A stretch of DNA of 64,000 bases, taken from Candidatus Saccharibacteria bacterium oral taxon 488. GTDB lineage: Bacteria > Patescibacteriota > Saccharimonadia > Saccharimonadales > Saccharimonadaceae. A program made the position numbers and the translations under genes. The notes beneath the pieces are model-generated. The model was not told the DNA's origin. It was given only the letters and a program-made list of their open reading frames with translations, and did no database searches. Numbering within the stretch: position 1 is the first letter of the stretch; every line of letters starts with the position of its first letter. The DNA lies in the NCBI GenBank assembly GCA_005697215.1, contig CP040003.1, positions 372,001 through 436,000 of the forward strand, in the 5' to 3' direction. Shown here piece after piece: positions 35,001 to 43,746 of this stretch.

Positions 35001-35831
35001 TTATACCACAATATTGAGTAGCGCCAGCCGCACATTGCCATTATGCGTCAGTCGCGTCTCGGCGGTGATGATCCGATCAAGGAGAGGCTGGTGTGCGGGG
35101 CTCGGTTGAGTTTTCATCTGAAACGCCACCATGGTCAGGAGGATGTCGATCAATTGGAGGGCTTTGGCACGGTCGGTGAAATAGGATGGCAGCGTGCGTA
35201 GTGCTTCGTATGAGCCTGGTGTAGAGAGGATGCATTTGGCGTCAGCGGCGATGGCTTGATATTCGGACAGCAGTTTCGGTGTGCGCGCTAGTTGGCGGAT
35301 GAGCAGTGGCCGGCCGGCGGCCAGGAACAGGATTTGGCGCCGCTCGCTGGCGGTGAGCGAGGTGGCGTCAAGCAGCGTCTCGTCCTGTACTAGCGAGGTA
35401 CGGTGCAGGGTCAGCACCTGACAGCGCGAACGAATGGTAGCCAGCAGCTGCTGCTCGTTCTCGGTCACCAGCAAAAAATGCGTATTGGCGTTCGGCTCCT
35501 CTAGGGATTTGAGAAGCGCGTTCTGGGCAGCCTCGCTCATCTGGTCGGCTGGATTGATAACGATAACACGGCGAACCGTGGCATGCGTGCGCAACATGGC
35601 GATCATGGTGCGGACTTGCTCAGTTGTAATTGTGGTTTTTGCTTCCAGCGGCTGCAGCCGAATCACCTCTGATGGTGTGAGCTTCGCCAGATATTCGGCG
35701 GTGCCTATACCGTCTAACCCACGCTCGGCATTGATAATCACCGCCTGCGGCAGCCGATTGGCGAGTTGGTGTAGTGTAGCGCGGTCGCGATGCGCCACCA
35801 CTGGTGTGCGTGGCGGGCGGGTGTTAGTCAT
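35001..35831 (-). CDS. DNA polymerase III delta'-like subunit
   Basis: 276 residues, AAA+ clamp-loader fold. The recognisable segment is VIVINPADQMSEAAQNALLKSLEEPNANTHFLLVTE, then IRSRCQVLTL (sensor region). The nucleotide-binding loop is degenerate (GLDGIGTA) and lacks the GKT of active ATPases, as in HolB subunits. It partners DnaX (9156-10694). Its ATG overlaps the end of the RluA-like gene by 8 nt. Confidence 0.82.
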   Translation of the reverse strand: MTNTRPPRTPVVAHRDRATLHQLANRLPQAVIINAERGLDGIGTAEYLAKLTPSEVIRLQPLEAKTTITTEQVRTMIAMLRTHATVRRVIVINPADQMSEAAQNALLKSLEEPNANTHFLLVTENEQQLLATIRSRCQVLTLHRTSLVQDETLLDATSLTASERRQILFLAAGRPLLIRQLARTPKLLSEYQAIAADAKCILSTPGSYEALRTLPSYFTDRAKALQLIDILLTMVAFQMKTQPSPAHQPLLDRIITAETRLTHNGNVRLALLNIVV

Positions 35832-37005
35832 GAGTGGCCTCGCTCATCTCGTCCTGGGTTGCGGCAAGCTTCGGGAATGATTGTCGAAATTCTTCTGGAG
35901 CGGCCGCCTCAAAGGTTTTTCGTTCGCCTGATGGCAGTGTGATTTCTAGTTTGTGGGCGTGAAGCATCAGGCGGCTGGCATTGAGTTTACCGTAAACGCG
36001 GTCGCCGAGAATTGGCGTGTTCAGGTATGCCATATGAACGCGCAGCTGGTGAGTGCGGCCGGTGGTGGGCTTGAGTTCAATCAGCGCCTGAGTATCGGTT
36101 GACGCCAGCACGCGGTAGGTCGTCTGGGCGGGCTTGCCGTTCGGGTCAACGCGGAAGGTGCTGGGTGCGGCTGGGTTGCGGCCAATCGGTAGGTCAATCT
36201 TTGCGGCGGCTAATTTCGGTACGCCGTCGGTTACCGCTAGGTAGGTTTTTTTGGTAGTACGCTGGGCGAATTGCCGCTGTAAATGGGCGGCAGCCTCAGG
36301 GTGTTTGGCGATGATGAGTACGCCCGAGGTGTCGCGGTCGAGCCGATGGACGATGCCCGGCCGGTCGGTGCCCGAGGCAAACGATGTTTTAGGGCGAATA
36401 ATTTCCGCCACGGTTGGTTCGGTCGATAGTCCGCCTTTGGCATGCGTCAGGAGCCCGCTTGGCTTATTCACCACCATCACGTCGTCGTCTTCGTATAATA
36501 TCGGCAGCTCTGCACTGGTCTGCTCCTGCTCTGGCAGCTTGGCGGCGATCTCGTCGGTCTCATTAACCTCGAACTTTGGCGCCGTCACCACTTGATGATT
36601 AACCGAAACATGCCCAGCTTTGATGTATTTTTGCCAGAGACTGCGCGAAATTGACGGGTCAAAGTCCGTGGATAAGTGGACGTCCAGGCGCTGCTTGGTC
36701 GACACGATGTGGAGCATGATGACGAACTTGCCCTGAAACGGCGTTTCGGTGCAGCTCGCATCAAGCGGGTTTGGCAATATCTCAGCGTTGGCGGGCCTAC
36801 CGGGCCACAATTCGTCAATTGATTCTTCGTCAACAATTGAGCCGTAGAGTACGGCGAAATGCTGCTTGTTCAAGATAAATTCCGCCACGATGTGCGATTC
36901 GTCCGTCTGAACCTTCAGATGGCGCAAGGCTTTGATGGGCGTATTGTCGTCCGCCAGGTGATATAGCCTGGCGATTTTGAGGACGGTGCGCGGCGAGATT
37001 TTCAC
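35824..37005 (-). CDS. RluA-family pseudouridine synthase with S4 domain
   Basis: 393 residues. A catalytic motif GIVHRLDRDTSG contains the nucleophile Asp. The S4-like RNA-binding domain lies at about 100-155 (DVHLSTDFDPSISRSLWQKYIKAGHVSVN). About 95 residues before it are unusual for the family and begin MKISPRTVLKIARLYHL. The GTG start at 37005 lacks a clear Shine-Dalgarno, so the true start could be internal. It modifies uridines in rRNA or tRNA. Target sites unknown. Confidence 0.88.
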   Translation of the reverse strand: MKISPRTVLKIARLYHLADDNTPIKALRHLKVQTDESHIVAEFILNKQHFAVLYGSIVDEESIDELWPGRPANAEILPNPLDASCTETPFQGKFVIMLHIVSTKQRLDVHLSTDFDPSISRSLWQKYIKAGHVSVNHQVVTAPKFEVNETDEIAAKLPEQEQTSAELPILYEDDDVMVVNKPSGLLTHAKGGLSTEPTVAEIIRPKTSFASGTDRPGIVHRLDRDTSGVLIIAKHPEAAAHLQRQFAQRTTKKTYLAVTDGVPKLAAAKIDLPIGRNPAAPSTFRVDPNGKPAQTTYRVLASTDTQALIELKPTTGRTHQLRVHMAYLNTPILGDRVYGKLNASRLMLHAHKLEITLPSGERKTFEAAAPEEFRQSFPKLAATQDEMSEATHD

Positions 37006-37101
37006 GACGTGGCGCGTCCTCGGGCGCTTGAACGGCTAGAAATGTGCGGCGCTTGATGTGGCGGCGTTCCTGGCTCAGTGAGACAACTTGCCATCACCAT
37101 A

Positions 37102-38277
37102 CTATCTCCGCAGCCCCACGGCCGTTTGGACGCGGTGCAAGGTTTCGTTAGCGACGAGGTTCATGGCTTGTTCGCTGGATTGGAGTTTGGTCTCGATCGC
37201 TGGCTCGTCCACTGCGGCCAGACGCGCCTGGAAATTCGCCAAGAATTCCGATACTTCATCAGCCACGATTTGCTTGAACTTGCCGTAGCGCTCCATGCCA
37301 GTGAACTCGCTAATTGTCTGCTCTAGTGTGACGTCTCGTCCGGCGTCCTGGCGCACCAACGTCAAAATCTCCAGCAAGTTGGAAATGCCGGGTCGGTTTT
37401 CCTTATCGTATTGCACCTTGCCCAGCGAATCGGTGGTGGCGCTCATGATTTTTTTGTGGGCGACTCGCGGGTTGTCGCCGAGGAAAATCACGCCCTTGCC
37501 AGTGTCGTCGGACTTGCTCATCTTTTTGGTCGGGTTCACTAGATCTTTGATTCTCAAGCCCTGGTCTTTGCCAAAGAATTGATGCTGCTGAGCAACTGGT
37601 TTGGGTACAATGAACAGGTCGCCAAATTTGCGGTTCATCCGTTCGGCGATGTCGCGGGTAAATTCCAGGTGCTGCGTCTGGTCATCGCCAACTGGCACGT
37701 AAGTGGCGCCGTAGAGCAAGATGTCGGCGGCCATCAAGACTGGGTAGTTGAAGAGACCGACGGAAATTGGAGATGTCTTGTTGAACCCGTCAAATGTTGC
37801 AGCGTACAGTTTCATTGAACCTCTTATGTCTTTATACCTAACCATACTATTCATATCGTATTGCTCATCGTATCGCTGTAGCACAGCATCAACGGCCTCG
37901 CTAACGTCTGTCACGCCACTCTTATCTTTAAACTGCGTCATTCGACTCATCTCGCCAAATCCAGTGAAGCAGTCCAAAATCCACGCCAGCTCGCTGTGGG
38001 CTGGGACGCGGCTTTGGCGATACAAATGAATAGCCTCGTTGTCCAGCGGCAGTCCGGCGGCTGTATAAATCCGGGCGTTATTGAGAATGCTGTCATACAA
38101 CTTGCTGTGGTCAATTGGCGTGGTAAAGCTGTGAAGATCAGGGATGAACAGATTGATATCAAAATCAGCCGAGCAGCGCTTCGCCATGTCGACAATCGGC
38201 AAAATGGCGCCAAAATAATTGCCAATGTGAATATCGTTGTTGGCGCGCACGCCAGTGAGGATGACGGGTTTACTCAT
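37102..38277 (-). CDS. trpS: tryptophanyl-tRNA synthetase
   Basis: 391 residues, class I synthetase. IHIGNYFGAI replaces HIGH, and KKMSKSDDTGKGVIF carries KMSKS. Typical bacterial TrpRS is about 330 residues. The extra length includes an insertion of about 45 residues between TQFKDKSG and ISVGLFNYPVLMAADILLYG (VSEAVDAVLQRYDEQYDM and after). TATAAT ends 6 nt before the ATG. Its tRNA is encoded at 26054-26128. Confidence 0.94.
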   Translation of the reverse strand: MSKPVILTGVRANNDIHIGNYFGAILPIVDMAKRCSADFDINLFIPDLHSFTTPIDHSKLYDSILNNARIYTAAGLPLDNEAIHLYRQSRVPAHSELAWILDCFTGFGEMSRMTQFKDKSGVTDVSEAVDAVLQRYDEQYDMNSMVRYKDIRGSMKLYAATFDGFNKTSPISVGLFNYPVLMAADILLYGATYVPVGDDQTQHLEFTRDIAERMNRKFGDLFIVPKPVAQQHQFFGKDQGLRIKDLVNPTKKMSKSDDTGKGVIFLGDNPRVAHKKIMSATTDSLGKVQYDKENRPGISNLLEILTLVRQDAGRDVTLEQTISEFTGMERYGKFKQIVADEVSEFLANFQARLAAVDEPAIETKLQSSEQAMNLVANETLHRVQTAVGLRR

Positions 38278-38403
38278 AAGGGTATTATAGCAGAATACAG
38301 CACCATCGGCACCCCGTTTTCATTGTTCCTAGCTTGTTGGCATGGTCGGGCCGTGGAATCCACAAAAAACCACTGTACTCAGTCGTAATGAAGTCCCAGC
38401 AGA

Positions 38404-38445
38404 CTCTCGTAACTATAATAAACCAGGCACAGACTACGAGAGCTT
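38404..38445 (+). terminator. inverted repeat downstream of the small ORF
   Basis: CTCTCGTA and TACGAGAG flank a loop of about 23 nt. On the plus strand CTTTTTATTT follows, so as a terminator it would act on plus-strand RNA. On the minus strand the repeat includes the small ORF's stop codon. The rest of 38282-38403 shows only the trpS promoter. Confidence 0.4.
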
Positions 38446-38499
38446 TTTATTTGCTTTGTAGATCTTTTTCATCTTGCGCAAGAGTATTGCATCGCTCAT
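38434..38499 (-). CDS. candidate 21-aa leaderless small ORF
   Basis: TGTATAAT (-10, 38512-38507) overlaps the stop codon of the RelA/SpoT gene and ends 7 nt before an ATG at 38499. The ORF encodes a 21-residue basic peptide (starts MSDAILLRKMKK, ends ANKKLS) and stops with TAG at 38434-38436 inside an inverted repeat. Promoter spacing matches other leaderless genes here. Without homologues or expression data it remains a candidate only. Confidence 0.35.
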   Translation of the reverse strand: MSDAILLRKMKKIYKANKKLS

Positions 38500-38507
38500 A
38501 TACTTTA

Positions 38508-39578
38508 TTATACACGATCCTGTGTTGTTTTTTCAATGGTATCAAGTATCGTAATAAGTTTTCTGGCATCAAGAAGATAGTTGGGGTAGGCTCGCTTAAG
38601 GCTAGTCATATCCCCTGCCGCCACGAGCACCGGTTGCAACTCAGGCATCTCTCGCTCAAGCTCTGAGAGAAGCTGGTTTGCCCTATCTAGATCATTTTTT
38701 CTGAAGCCTCGAATAGAGAGTGAATGTTCTCTTGTGTCAATAGTGAGTATATTATAATGATGCTGTCCAGAACGCTTCATTTCTGTCGATACCCTCATGG
38801 CAGTAAGCCATGCCCCCAGCTGCACCTTAGCCCCCAACCGTGAAGAGAGGTCTTGCGCCTGCTGAAATAGTTCTTGTGTTGTCATATCTTTATGCTGAGG
38901 GAGTGTCGGGCTGTCCTCCACGAGAGCGATAATTGATGCAAGATATTCGAATAGCCGAAGCCAATCAGTGTTCCCCTGTCCTGCCTTTAGGTTTTCATGA
39001 CGCATCGTTCCGACAATCTCTACACCAGTAGCCCATGCGTGCTGGAGTTCGGTGCGTAACTGTATTTCGATATTCAGGCCGTCCCAGCAGCGTGCTTCTG
39101 GCTGCCGCCCTTGAGAATTGTGAAAGCGAAAAACAAGATGAATGCCGCGATAGCCGCTTGGCTGAGGTGATGCTATATAGTTATGGACAGTTTTCAGTTT
39201 ATGAGGAAAGCGGCCCGGCTCCGTATAGATTGCATGTAGTCGCTGAACTTGCTTGATGCTTTGCATGATAGCCCTAACGCCGCCAATATCTTGCATTCGG
39301 CTAAGGCTCATGTGCTGTTCGCGATTACTTATTTTGTCGATGATCGTTTGGAGTCGCTTTAGCCGTCGTGCGACGATGGCGTCGGGACACACTTCTTTCG
39401 CTTTGCGGCGAAGAGTAACATTGAAGGTGTGCATCGGGTATTCATGACTTATTCGCCATTTATTTACGAGCGCGAGGGCTTTCTTTGACCGGCTACTGTT
39501 ATGACCATATTGACGTATGGTGTCACCTGCCCGATTGATTTGGCCATTGCTATAACTCGGTTTTGGCGGAAAATTCAT
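38508..39578 (-). CDS. RelA/SpoT-domain (small alarmone synthetase-like) protein
   Basis: 356 residues with a synthetase domain at about 60-205 and no hydrolase, TGS or ACT domain. Catalytic landmarks are kept: SRMQDIGGVRAI, GYRGIHLVFRF (GYRSxH region) and IEIQLRTELQHAWATGVEI. The C-terminal 150 residues are helical and unrecognised. Stand-alone members make (p)ppGpp or act as toxins that modify nucleotides or tRNA (toxSAS). Family context does not decide which. TATAAT ends 6 nt before the ATG. No clear antitoxin gene; see the small ORF downstream. Confidence 0.85.
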   Translation of the reverse strand: MNFPPKPSYSNGQINRAGDTIRQYGHNSSRSKKALALVNKWRISHEYPMHTFNVTLRRKAKEVCPDAIVARRLKRLQTIIDKISNREQHMSLSRMQDIGGVRAIMQSIKQVQRLHAIYTEPGRFPHKLKTVHNYIASPQPSGYRGIHLVFRFHNSQGRQPEARCWDGLNIEIQLRTELQHAWATGVEIVGTMRHENLKAGQGNTDWLRLFEYLASIIALVEDSPTLPQHKDMTTQELFQQAQDLSSRLGAKVQLGAWLTAMRVSTEMKRSGQHHYNILTIDTREHSLSIRGFRKNDLDRANQLLSELEREMPELQPVLVAAGDMTSLKRAYPNYLLDARKLITILDTIEKTTQDRV

Positions 39579-39631
39579 GATTTTATTATAGCATCACTCT
39601 ACTGAACGGTCGTTTTACATTGCACCAAAAC

Positions 39632-39656
39632 ACTCCGCCTACACATGAGACGGAGT
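39632..39656 (-). terminator. rpsI terminator
   Basis: ACTCCG (39632-39637) and CGGAGT (39651-39656) form the stem. GTTTTGG follows on the minus strand, ending the long ribosomal cluster. Confidence 0.65.
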
Positions 39657-39683
39657 ATTTTGAGAATCATTTTCTCCTCTGTT

Positions 39684-40082
39684 TTAACGCTTGGAGAATT
39701 GTTCGCGCTTGCGGGCGGAACGCAGACCGTATTTCTTGCGCTCTTTCTCGCGTGGGTCGCGCTTGAGCAGCTCAGCCTTCTTCAGGACCGGGCGCAGATC
39801 AGCGTGAGCGGCCGTCAATGCTTTGGCGATGCCAAGCTTGATGGCGTCAACTTGACCAGCGAGACCACCACCTTTCACCAAGATGGTAACGTCGTATTCC
39901 TTTTGCTTGCTGACGATGGCTAGTGGGTCGGTTACTTCTGCCAGCAAGGTTTTGTTGCCATCCAAGTACTCAGCGGCTGCTTTGCCGTTGATGGTGATGG
40001 TACCCTTGCCAGGAAGCAAGCGAACACTTGCCGAGGCGCTTTTGCGTCGTCCCAAGCCGTAGAAATAGGTATCAGTAGCCAT
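39684..40082 (-). CDS. rpsI: 30S ribosomal protein S9
   Basis: 132 residues of usual length. It starts TDTYFYGLGRRKSASASVRL and ends with the conserved basic tail DPREKERKKYGLRSARKREQFSKR, in which the final Lys-Arg reaches the P-site tRNA. It directly follows rplM (1-nt gap). Confidence 0.97.
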   Translation of the reverse strand: MATDTYFYGLGRRKSASASVRLLPGKGTITINGKAAAEYLDGNKTLLAEVTDPLAIVSKQKEYDVTILVKGGGLAGQVDAIKLGIAKALTAAHADLRPVLKKAELLKRDPREKERKKYGLRSARKREQFSKR

Positions 40083-40083
40083 A

Positions 40084-40515
40084 TTACTTTACCTCAACTT
40101 TCTCTGGGGTTTGTGCTGTGTGAGCATGCTCGCTGCCAGCAAATACGCGGAGGCGCTTGAGGCGCTCTGCTTGCAATTTGTTCTTTGGCAGCATGCCTTT
40201 GACAGCTTCTTCAATAATTCGTTCTGGGTGGCGTTCACGCATTTCTTTGAACTGCGTTTCTTTGATGCCGCCTGGGAAACCACTGTGACGGTAGTAATAC
40301 TTGTCGGTTTCTTTGTAACCAGTAACGACGGTGTTTGCAGCGTTAATAACCACCACATAGTCACCGCCATCAACGTGCGGCGTGTAAGTTGGCTTGTATT
40401 TACCAGTCAGGTGTTTAGCAATTTCAGTTGCTAGGCGTCCCAGTGGCAATTCGCTCGCGTCAAACAATACCCAGCGGCGAGAAACGTCAGATGGTTTTTG
40501 TGAATATGTCTTCAT
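40084..40515 (-). CDS. rplM: 50S ribosomal protein L13
   Basis: 143 residues. It has RRWVLFDASELPLGRLATEIAKHLTGK, YTPHVDGGDYVVVINA and HSGFPGGIKE, all family hallmarks. The start at 40515 was chosen because GGAG lies 7 nt upstream; the longer frame is a read-through into rplQ. It is co-transcribed with rpsI and rplQ. Confidence 0.96.
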   Translation of the reverse strand: MKTYSQKPSDVSRRWVLFDASELPLGRLATEIAKHLTGKYKPTYTPHVDGGDYVVVINAANTVVTGYKETDKYYYRHSGFPGGIKETQFKEMRERHPERIIEEAVKGMLPKNKLQAERLKRLRVFAGSEHAHTAQTPEKVEVK

Positions 40516-40516
40516 C

Positions 40517-40903
40517 TTATTTCTCCTTCTTTGGCATTGGTTTGATGTCGTCGACAAACTCGATGATTGCCATTTGAGCGCCGTCGCCAACACGTAGGCG
40601 TGTTCGTTCAACGCGAACGTGTCCACTGGTGCGGCCGCTAAGTTGCGGGGCAATTTCATCAACGAGTTTGTAAGCAGCAGCGCGGGTGCTGAGTGCTGCG
40701 ATCACCTGGCGGCGGCTGGCTAGATCGCCCTTCTTCGCCTTGGTGATGATTTTTTCAATGTGGCGCTTCAGCTCTTTGGCTTTCGGCAAGGTGGTCTCGA
40801 TTTTGCCGTGCTCGACCAGGCTGGTCGCCAGGCCCCTCAGCAAGGCTCGTCGTTGATCACGCTCACGGCCGAACTTGCGCCCTTGATATCCGTGTCTATG
40901 CAT
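40517..40903 (-). CDS. rplQ: 50S ribosomal protein L17
   Basis: 128 residues. It starts MHRHGYQGRKFGRERDQRRALLRGLATSLVEHGKIETTLPKAKE-like sequence and has a C-terminal RVERTRLRVGDGAQMAIIEFV. It sits between rpoA and rplM, 1 nt from rplM. Confidence 0.96.
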   Translation of the reverse strand: MHRHGYQGRKFGRERDQRRALLRGLATSLVEHGKIETTLPKAKELKRHIEKIITKAKKGDLASRRQVIAALSTRAAAYKLVDEIAPQLSGRTSGHVRVERTRLRVGDGAQMAIIEFVDDIKPMPKKEK

Positions 40904-40905
40904 AG

Positions 40906-41823
40906 TTAAAACTCCAACTCCGCCATCTTGTCGCGTACTTCATCCAGTGCCTTTGAACCAAAGCCTTTCAATTCTCGCAAATCTTGCTCGGTCAAAGTCA
41001 CCAGGTCGCGAATCGTGCGGATTTCATTGTTAATCAGCGCATTCGTGGTGCGGGCACTGAGGTTTAATTCTTCGATTGACATGTCAAGTTCCGAATCATC
41101 CGCCTCGTCGTTGCCCAGTGCTGGCGCACCGGCTACCACAGTCGAGCCTGCCAGTGCGCTATATTGGCTGACGAGGATAGCCGCTGCTTCCTCAAAGGCT
41201 TCGCGCGGTGTCAATGTGCCGTCGGTCTCCACCATCAGGGCGAGCTTCTCGAGGTTGGTCTCGTCGCCAACGCGTGTCGAGTCAACCTTGTAGCGAACGC
41301 GCAGCACCGGTGTAAAGATAGCGTCGAGCGCGATCATGTCGGAGTGCAACCGATTGGCACTCGACTCTTCAATCGTCTGATAACCACGGCCAGCTTCTGC
41401 CACCAAGTCCATAATGACGGTCTTGTTCGGATCATCAATGGTAGCGATGATGTGGTCTGGGTTAACAACTTCTACTTCGCCGTTTGCTTGGATGTCGCCA
41501 GCGGTGATAACACCACCAGTTTTTTCCAGACGCAGCTCAACTGGCTCGTCAGTGTGAACGCGGAGTCGCACACCCTTTAGGTTCAGCATGATGTCAACGA
41601 CATCTTCTTTGATGCCCTCGACAGTGGTGAATTCGTGCGTCGCGCCCTCAATACGAAAGGCAACGATCGCGCCACCACGGATGCTGGAGAGCAAGACACG
41701 GCGCATTGAGTTACCTAATGTATTGCCGTAGCCGGCGTGCATCGGCTCGATCAGAAAGGTTGCACTGGTCGCGGAAATATCATCAACGCTCGCGAGTGCT
41801 GGATTGTAAATTGCTTTTGCCAT
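40906..41823 (-). CDS. rpoA: DNA-directed RNA polymerase subunit alpha
   Basis: 305 residues. The N-terminal dimerisation domain has EPMHAGYGNTLGNSMRRVLLSSI. A linker near 230-245 leads to the C-terminal helix-hairpin-helix domain (LNLSARTTNALINNEIRTIRDLV and LRELKGFGSKALDEV), which can contact upstream DNA and activators. It lies between rpsD and rplQ as usual. Confidence 0.97.
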   Translation of the reverse strand: MAKAIYNPALASVDDISATSATFLIEPMHAGYGNTLGNSMRRVLLSSIRGGAIVAFRIEGATHEFTTVEGIKEDVVDIMLNLKGVRLRVHTDEPVELRLEKTGGVITAGDIQANGEVEVVNPDHIIATIDDPNKTVIMDLVAEAGRGYQTIEESSANRLHSDMIALDAIFTPVLRVRYKVDSTRVGDETNLEKLALMVETDGTLTPREAFEEAAAILVSQYSALAGSTVVAGAPALGNDEADDSELDMSIEELNLSARTTNALINNEIRTIRDLVTLTEQDLRELKGFGSKALDEVRDKMAELEF

Positions 41824-41844
41824 AATTCTTCCCTAACCCTTCTT

Positions 41845-42465
41845 TTATCGTGAGTAATACTCAACAATTAATTGCTCGTTGATATCAGCTTCTGCTTCCT
41901 CGCGCTTTGGCAAACCAGTCACTTCAATCTTCAACTTCTTGCTATCGCTCTTTAGCCAGCTCAGCGGGCCTTGGATTGAATTGTTGATCACGTTGTCAAT
42001 TTGCGTAAAGTACTCAGATTTGGTGCTCTTTGGGCGAACGGTGATGACGTCGCCAGCTTTAACGCGAATCGATGGAATATCGACGCGGCGGCCGTTTAGC
42101 TCAAAGTGGCCGTGGCTGACTAGTTGGCGAGCAGCGCGGCGGCTAACAGCGAATCCAGAACGATAAACGACATTATCCAAGCGGCGCTCCAGCAACTTGA
42201 GCAGATTTTCGCCTGCCAAACCTTCTTGGGCGCGAGTTGCTTCGTTCATCAGCCGAGCAAATTGCTTTTCCACTAAACCATACAGGCGGCGAACTTTTTG
42301 CTTTTCGCGCAGCTGCGTGGCGTACAAGCTTGGCTTGCTATGTCGGCTGTGTGCGTGCTGACCTGGAATGCCAGATTTTCGTGCCAAAACTTTATGTGCT
42401 TTTGGATGAAGCGCATAACCTTCGCGGCGGCTTTGCTTGACAATCGGTGAATTATCTCGTGCCAT
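41845..42465 (-). CDS. rpsD: 30S ribosomal protein S4
   Basis: 206 residues. The N-terminal part is Cys-free (no zinc site), with GIPGQHAHSRHSKPSLYATQLREKQKVRRLYG. The S4 domain follows (LERRLDNVVYRSGFAVSRRAARQLVSHGHFELNGRRVDIPS). It nucleates 30S assembly and can repress its own operon in other bacteria. Confidence 0.97.
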   Translation of the reverse strand: MARDNSPIVKQSRREGYALHPKAHKVLARKSGIPGQHAHSRHSKPSLYATQLREKQKVRRLYGLVEKQFARLMNEATRAQEGLAGENLLKLLERRLDNVVYRSGFAVSRRAARQLVSHGHFELNGRRVDIPSIRVKAGDVITVRPKSTKSEYFTQIDNVINNSIQGPLSWLKSDSKKLKIEVTGLPKREEAEADINEQLIVEYYSR

Positions 42466-42467
42466 AA

Positions 42468-42857
42468 TTATGCCCTCCGTGCCTTTCGTGGACGGACACC
42501 GCCGTGAGGCACGCCAGTTACGTCCTTAATACTTTCTACTGAGATGTCGAAGGCGCCAATCGCACGAATAGCGGCGTCACGGCCCAAACCGACACCTTTG
42601 ACGAAAACGTCAACTGATTTCAAACCATACTGAGTTTTCGCAGCTTCAGCAGCTTTCTCAGCAGCAACCTGTGAAGCATAGGCGGTGCCTTTTTTGCTAC
42701 CACGGAAACCACATGCACCAGCTGATGAAGCGGTCAACACGTTACCTTTCTTGTCGGAAAAAGTAACGATGGTGTTGTTAAATGTTGCTTGAATATGCAG
42801 CTGACCAGCTGGGACTGATCGGCGCTGCTTCTTCTTGGTAGATTTTGCGTCTGCCAT
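42468..42857 (-). CDS. rpsK: 30S ribosomal protein S11
   Basis: 129 residues. HIQATFNNTIVTFSDKKGNVLTASSAGACGFRGSKKGTAYASQ and GPGRDAAIRA-like GLGRDAAIRAIGAF are conserved. It ends with basic RPRKARRA. It follows rpsM by 15 nt. Confidence 0.97.
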   Translation of the reverse strand: MADAKSTKKKQRRSVPAGQLHIQATFNNTIVTFSDKKGNVLTASSAGACGFRGSKKGTAYASQVAAEKAAEAAKTQYGLKSVDVFVKGVGLGRDAAIRAIGAFDISVESIKDVTGVPHGGVRPRKARRA

Positions 42858-42872
42858 TTCTTAGTCCTTTCT

Positions 42873-43259
42873 TTAGGTCTTACTTGCTGCTTTTGGTTGT
42901 GTACCGCCCACGGCGATGGCGCGACCCTTGCGAGTTCGTGCATTCGTACGAGTCCGCTGTCCGCGTGTCGGCAGTCCTGCTTTATGGCGAAGACCGCGAT
43001 AGGCGTTGATATCCTTCAAGCGCTTAATATTATTCGTCACCAAGCGCTGGAGATCACCCTCAACGGTGTATTCGCTGTCGATAATTTCGCGAATCTTGTT
43101 TTCTTCAGCCTCGGTGAGATCTTTCACCCGAGTGGTCGGCTCTACGTTCGCCGCCGCAAGGATGCTCGAAGCGTGCTTTGGCCCAATCCCATAAATATAG
43201 GTGAGCGCGATTTGTACCTGCTTCTCTGTTGGGATAACTACCCCAGCAATTCGAGCCAT
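42873..43259 (-). CDS. rpsM: 30S ribosomal protein S13
   Basis: 128 residues. It starts [26 protein letters not shown], with [36 protein letters not shown] in the C-terminal part that touches tRNAs. It follows rpmJ by 2 nt. Confidence 0.97.
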   Translation of the reverse strand: MARIAGVVIPTEKQVQIALTYIYGIGPKHASSILAAANVEPTTRVKDLTEAEENKIREIIDSEYTVEGDLQRLVTNNIKRLKDINAYRGLRHKAGLPTRGQRTRTNARTRKGRAIAVGGTQPKAASKT

Positions 43260-43261
43260 GC

Positions 43262-43390
43262 TTAACCCTGCCTTTGCTTGTTCTTAGGTTTTCGTTTGTT
43301 GATGACGTATAGGCGGCCTTTGCGGCGCACTAGCTTGTCACCTTTCTTGGGATCTTTGTCGATCTTCTTGACACTTGCACGAACTTTCAT
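43262..43390 (-). CDS. rpmJ: 50S ribosomal protein L36, Cys-free
   Basis: 42 residues, starting [17 protein letters not shown] and ending KPKNKQRQG. The zinc form has the pattern C-x2-C-x12-C-x4-H. Here all cysteines are replaced and a few residues are inserted near the first pair. It is placed between infA and rpsM, its usual site. Confidence 0.93.
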   Translation of the reverse strand: MKVRASVKKIDKDPKKGDKLVRRKGRLYVINKRKPKNKQRQG

Positions 43391-43441
43391 AAAGTGCTCT
43401 GAAATCTCCCTTCCCGAGTAAACCCGAGATTATCGTTAGTA

Positions 43442-43708
43442 TTATGACGAGCGCCGCGTGTTTCGAGCCACGTGCGCTGGTCGCTCCTCCTTGAGGCGAA
43501 AGACGATGCGACCCTTTGTGAGATCGTAAGGAGTCATCTCGACTTCCACCCTATCACCAGGCACCAGGCGGATGTAATTCTTGCGCATCCGTCCCGAAAT
43601 GTGCGCGATGATACTATGGCCATTCTCCAGTTCCACCCGAAATTGGGTATTAGGCAGTGCTTCCACCACCTTACCAATCATCTTGATGACTTCCTTTTGA
43701 CTCGCCAT
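43442..43708 (-). CDS. infA: translation initiation factor IF-1
   Basis: 88 residues with a full OB fold: [61 protein letters not shown] short basic tail (about 12 residues) is additional to the usual 72-residue form. It lies between secY and rpmJ; adk and map, often found here, are absent. Confidence 0.96.
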   Translation of the reverse strand: MASQKEVIKMIGKVVEALPNTQFRVELENGHSIIAHISGRMRKNYIRLVPGDRVEVEMTPYDLTKGRIVFRLKEERPAHVARNTRRSS

Positions 43709-43746
43709 AAGTTACAGTTGTCAATTATACCGTATCGTCTCGGCGA

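Noticed and set aside
38334..38666. 110-codon plus-strand ORF over the end of the RelA/SpoT gene
   Set aside because: No promoter spacing or ribosome binding site, odd composition (Cys/Phe/Ser runs), and it overlaps a conserved gene.
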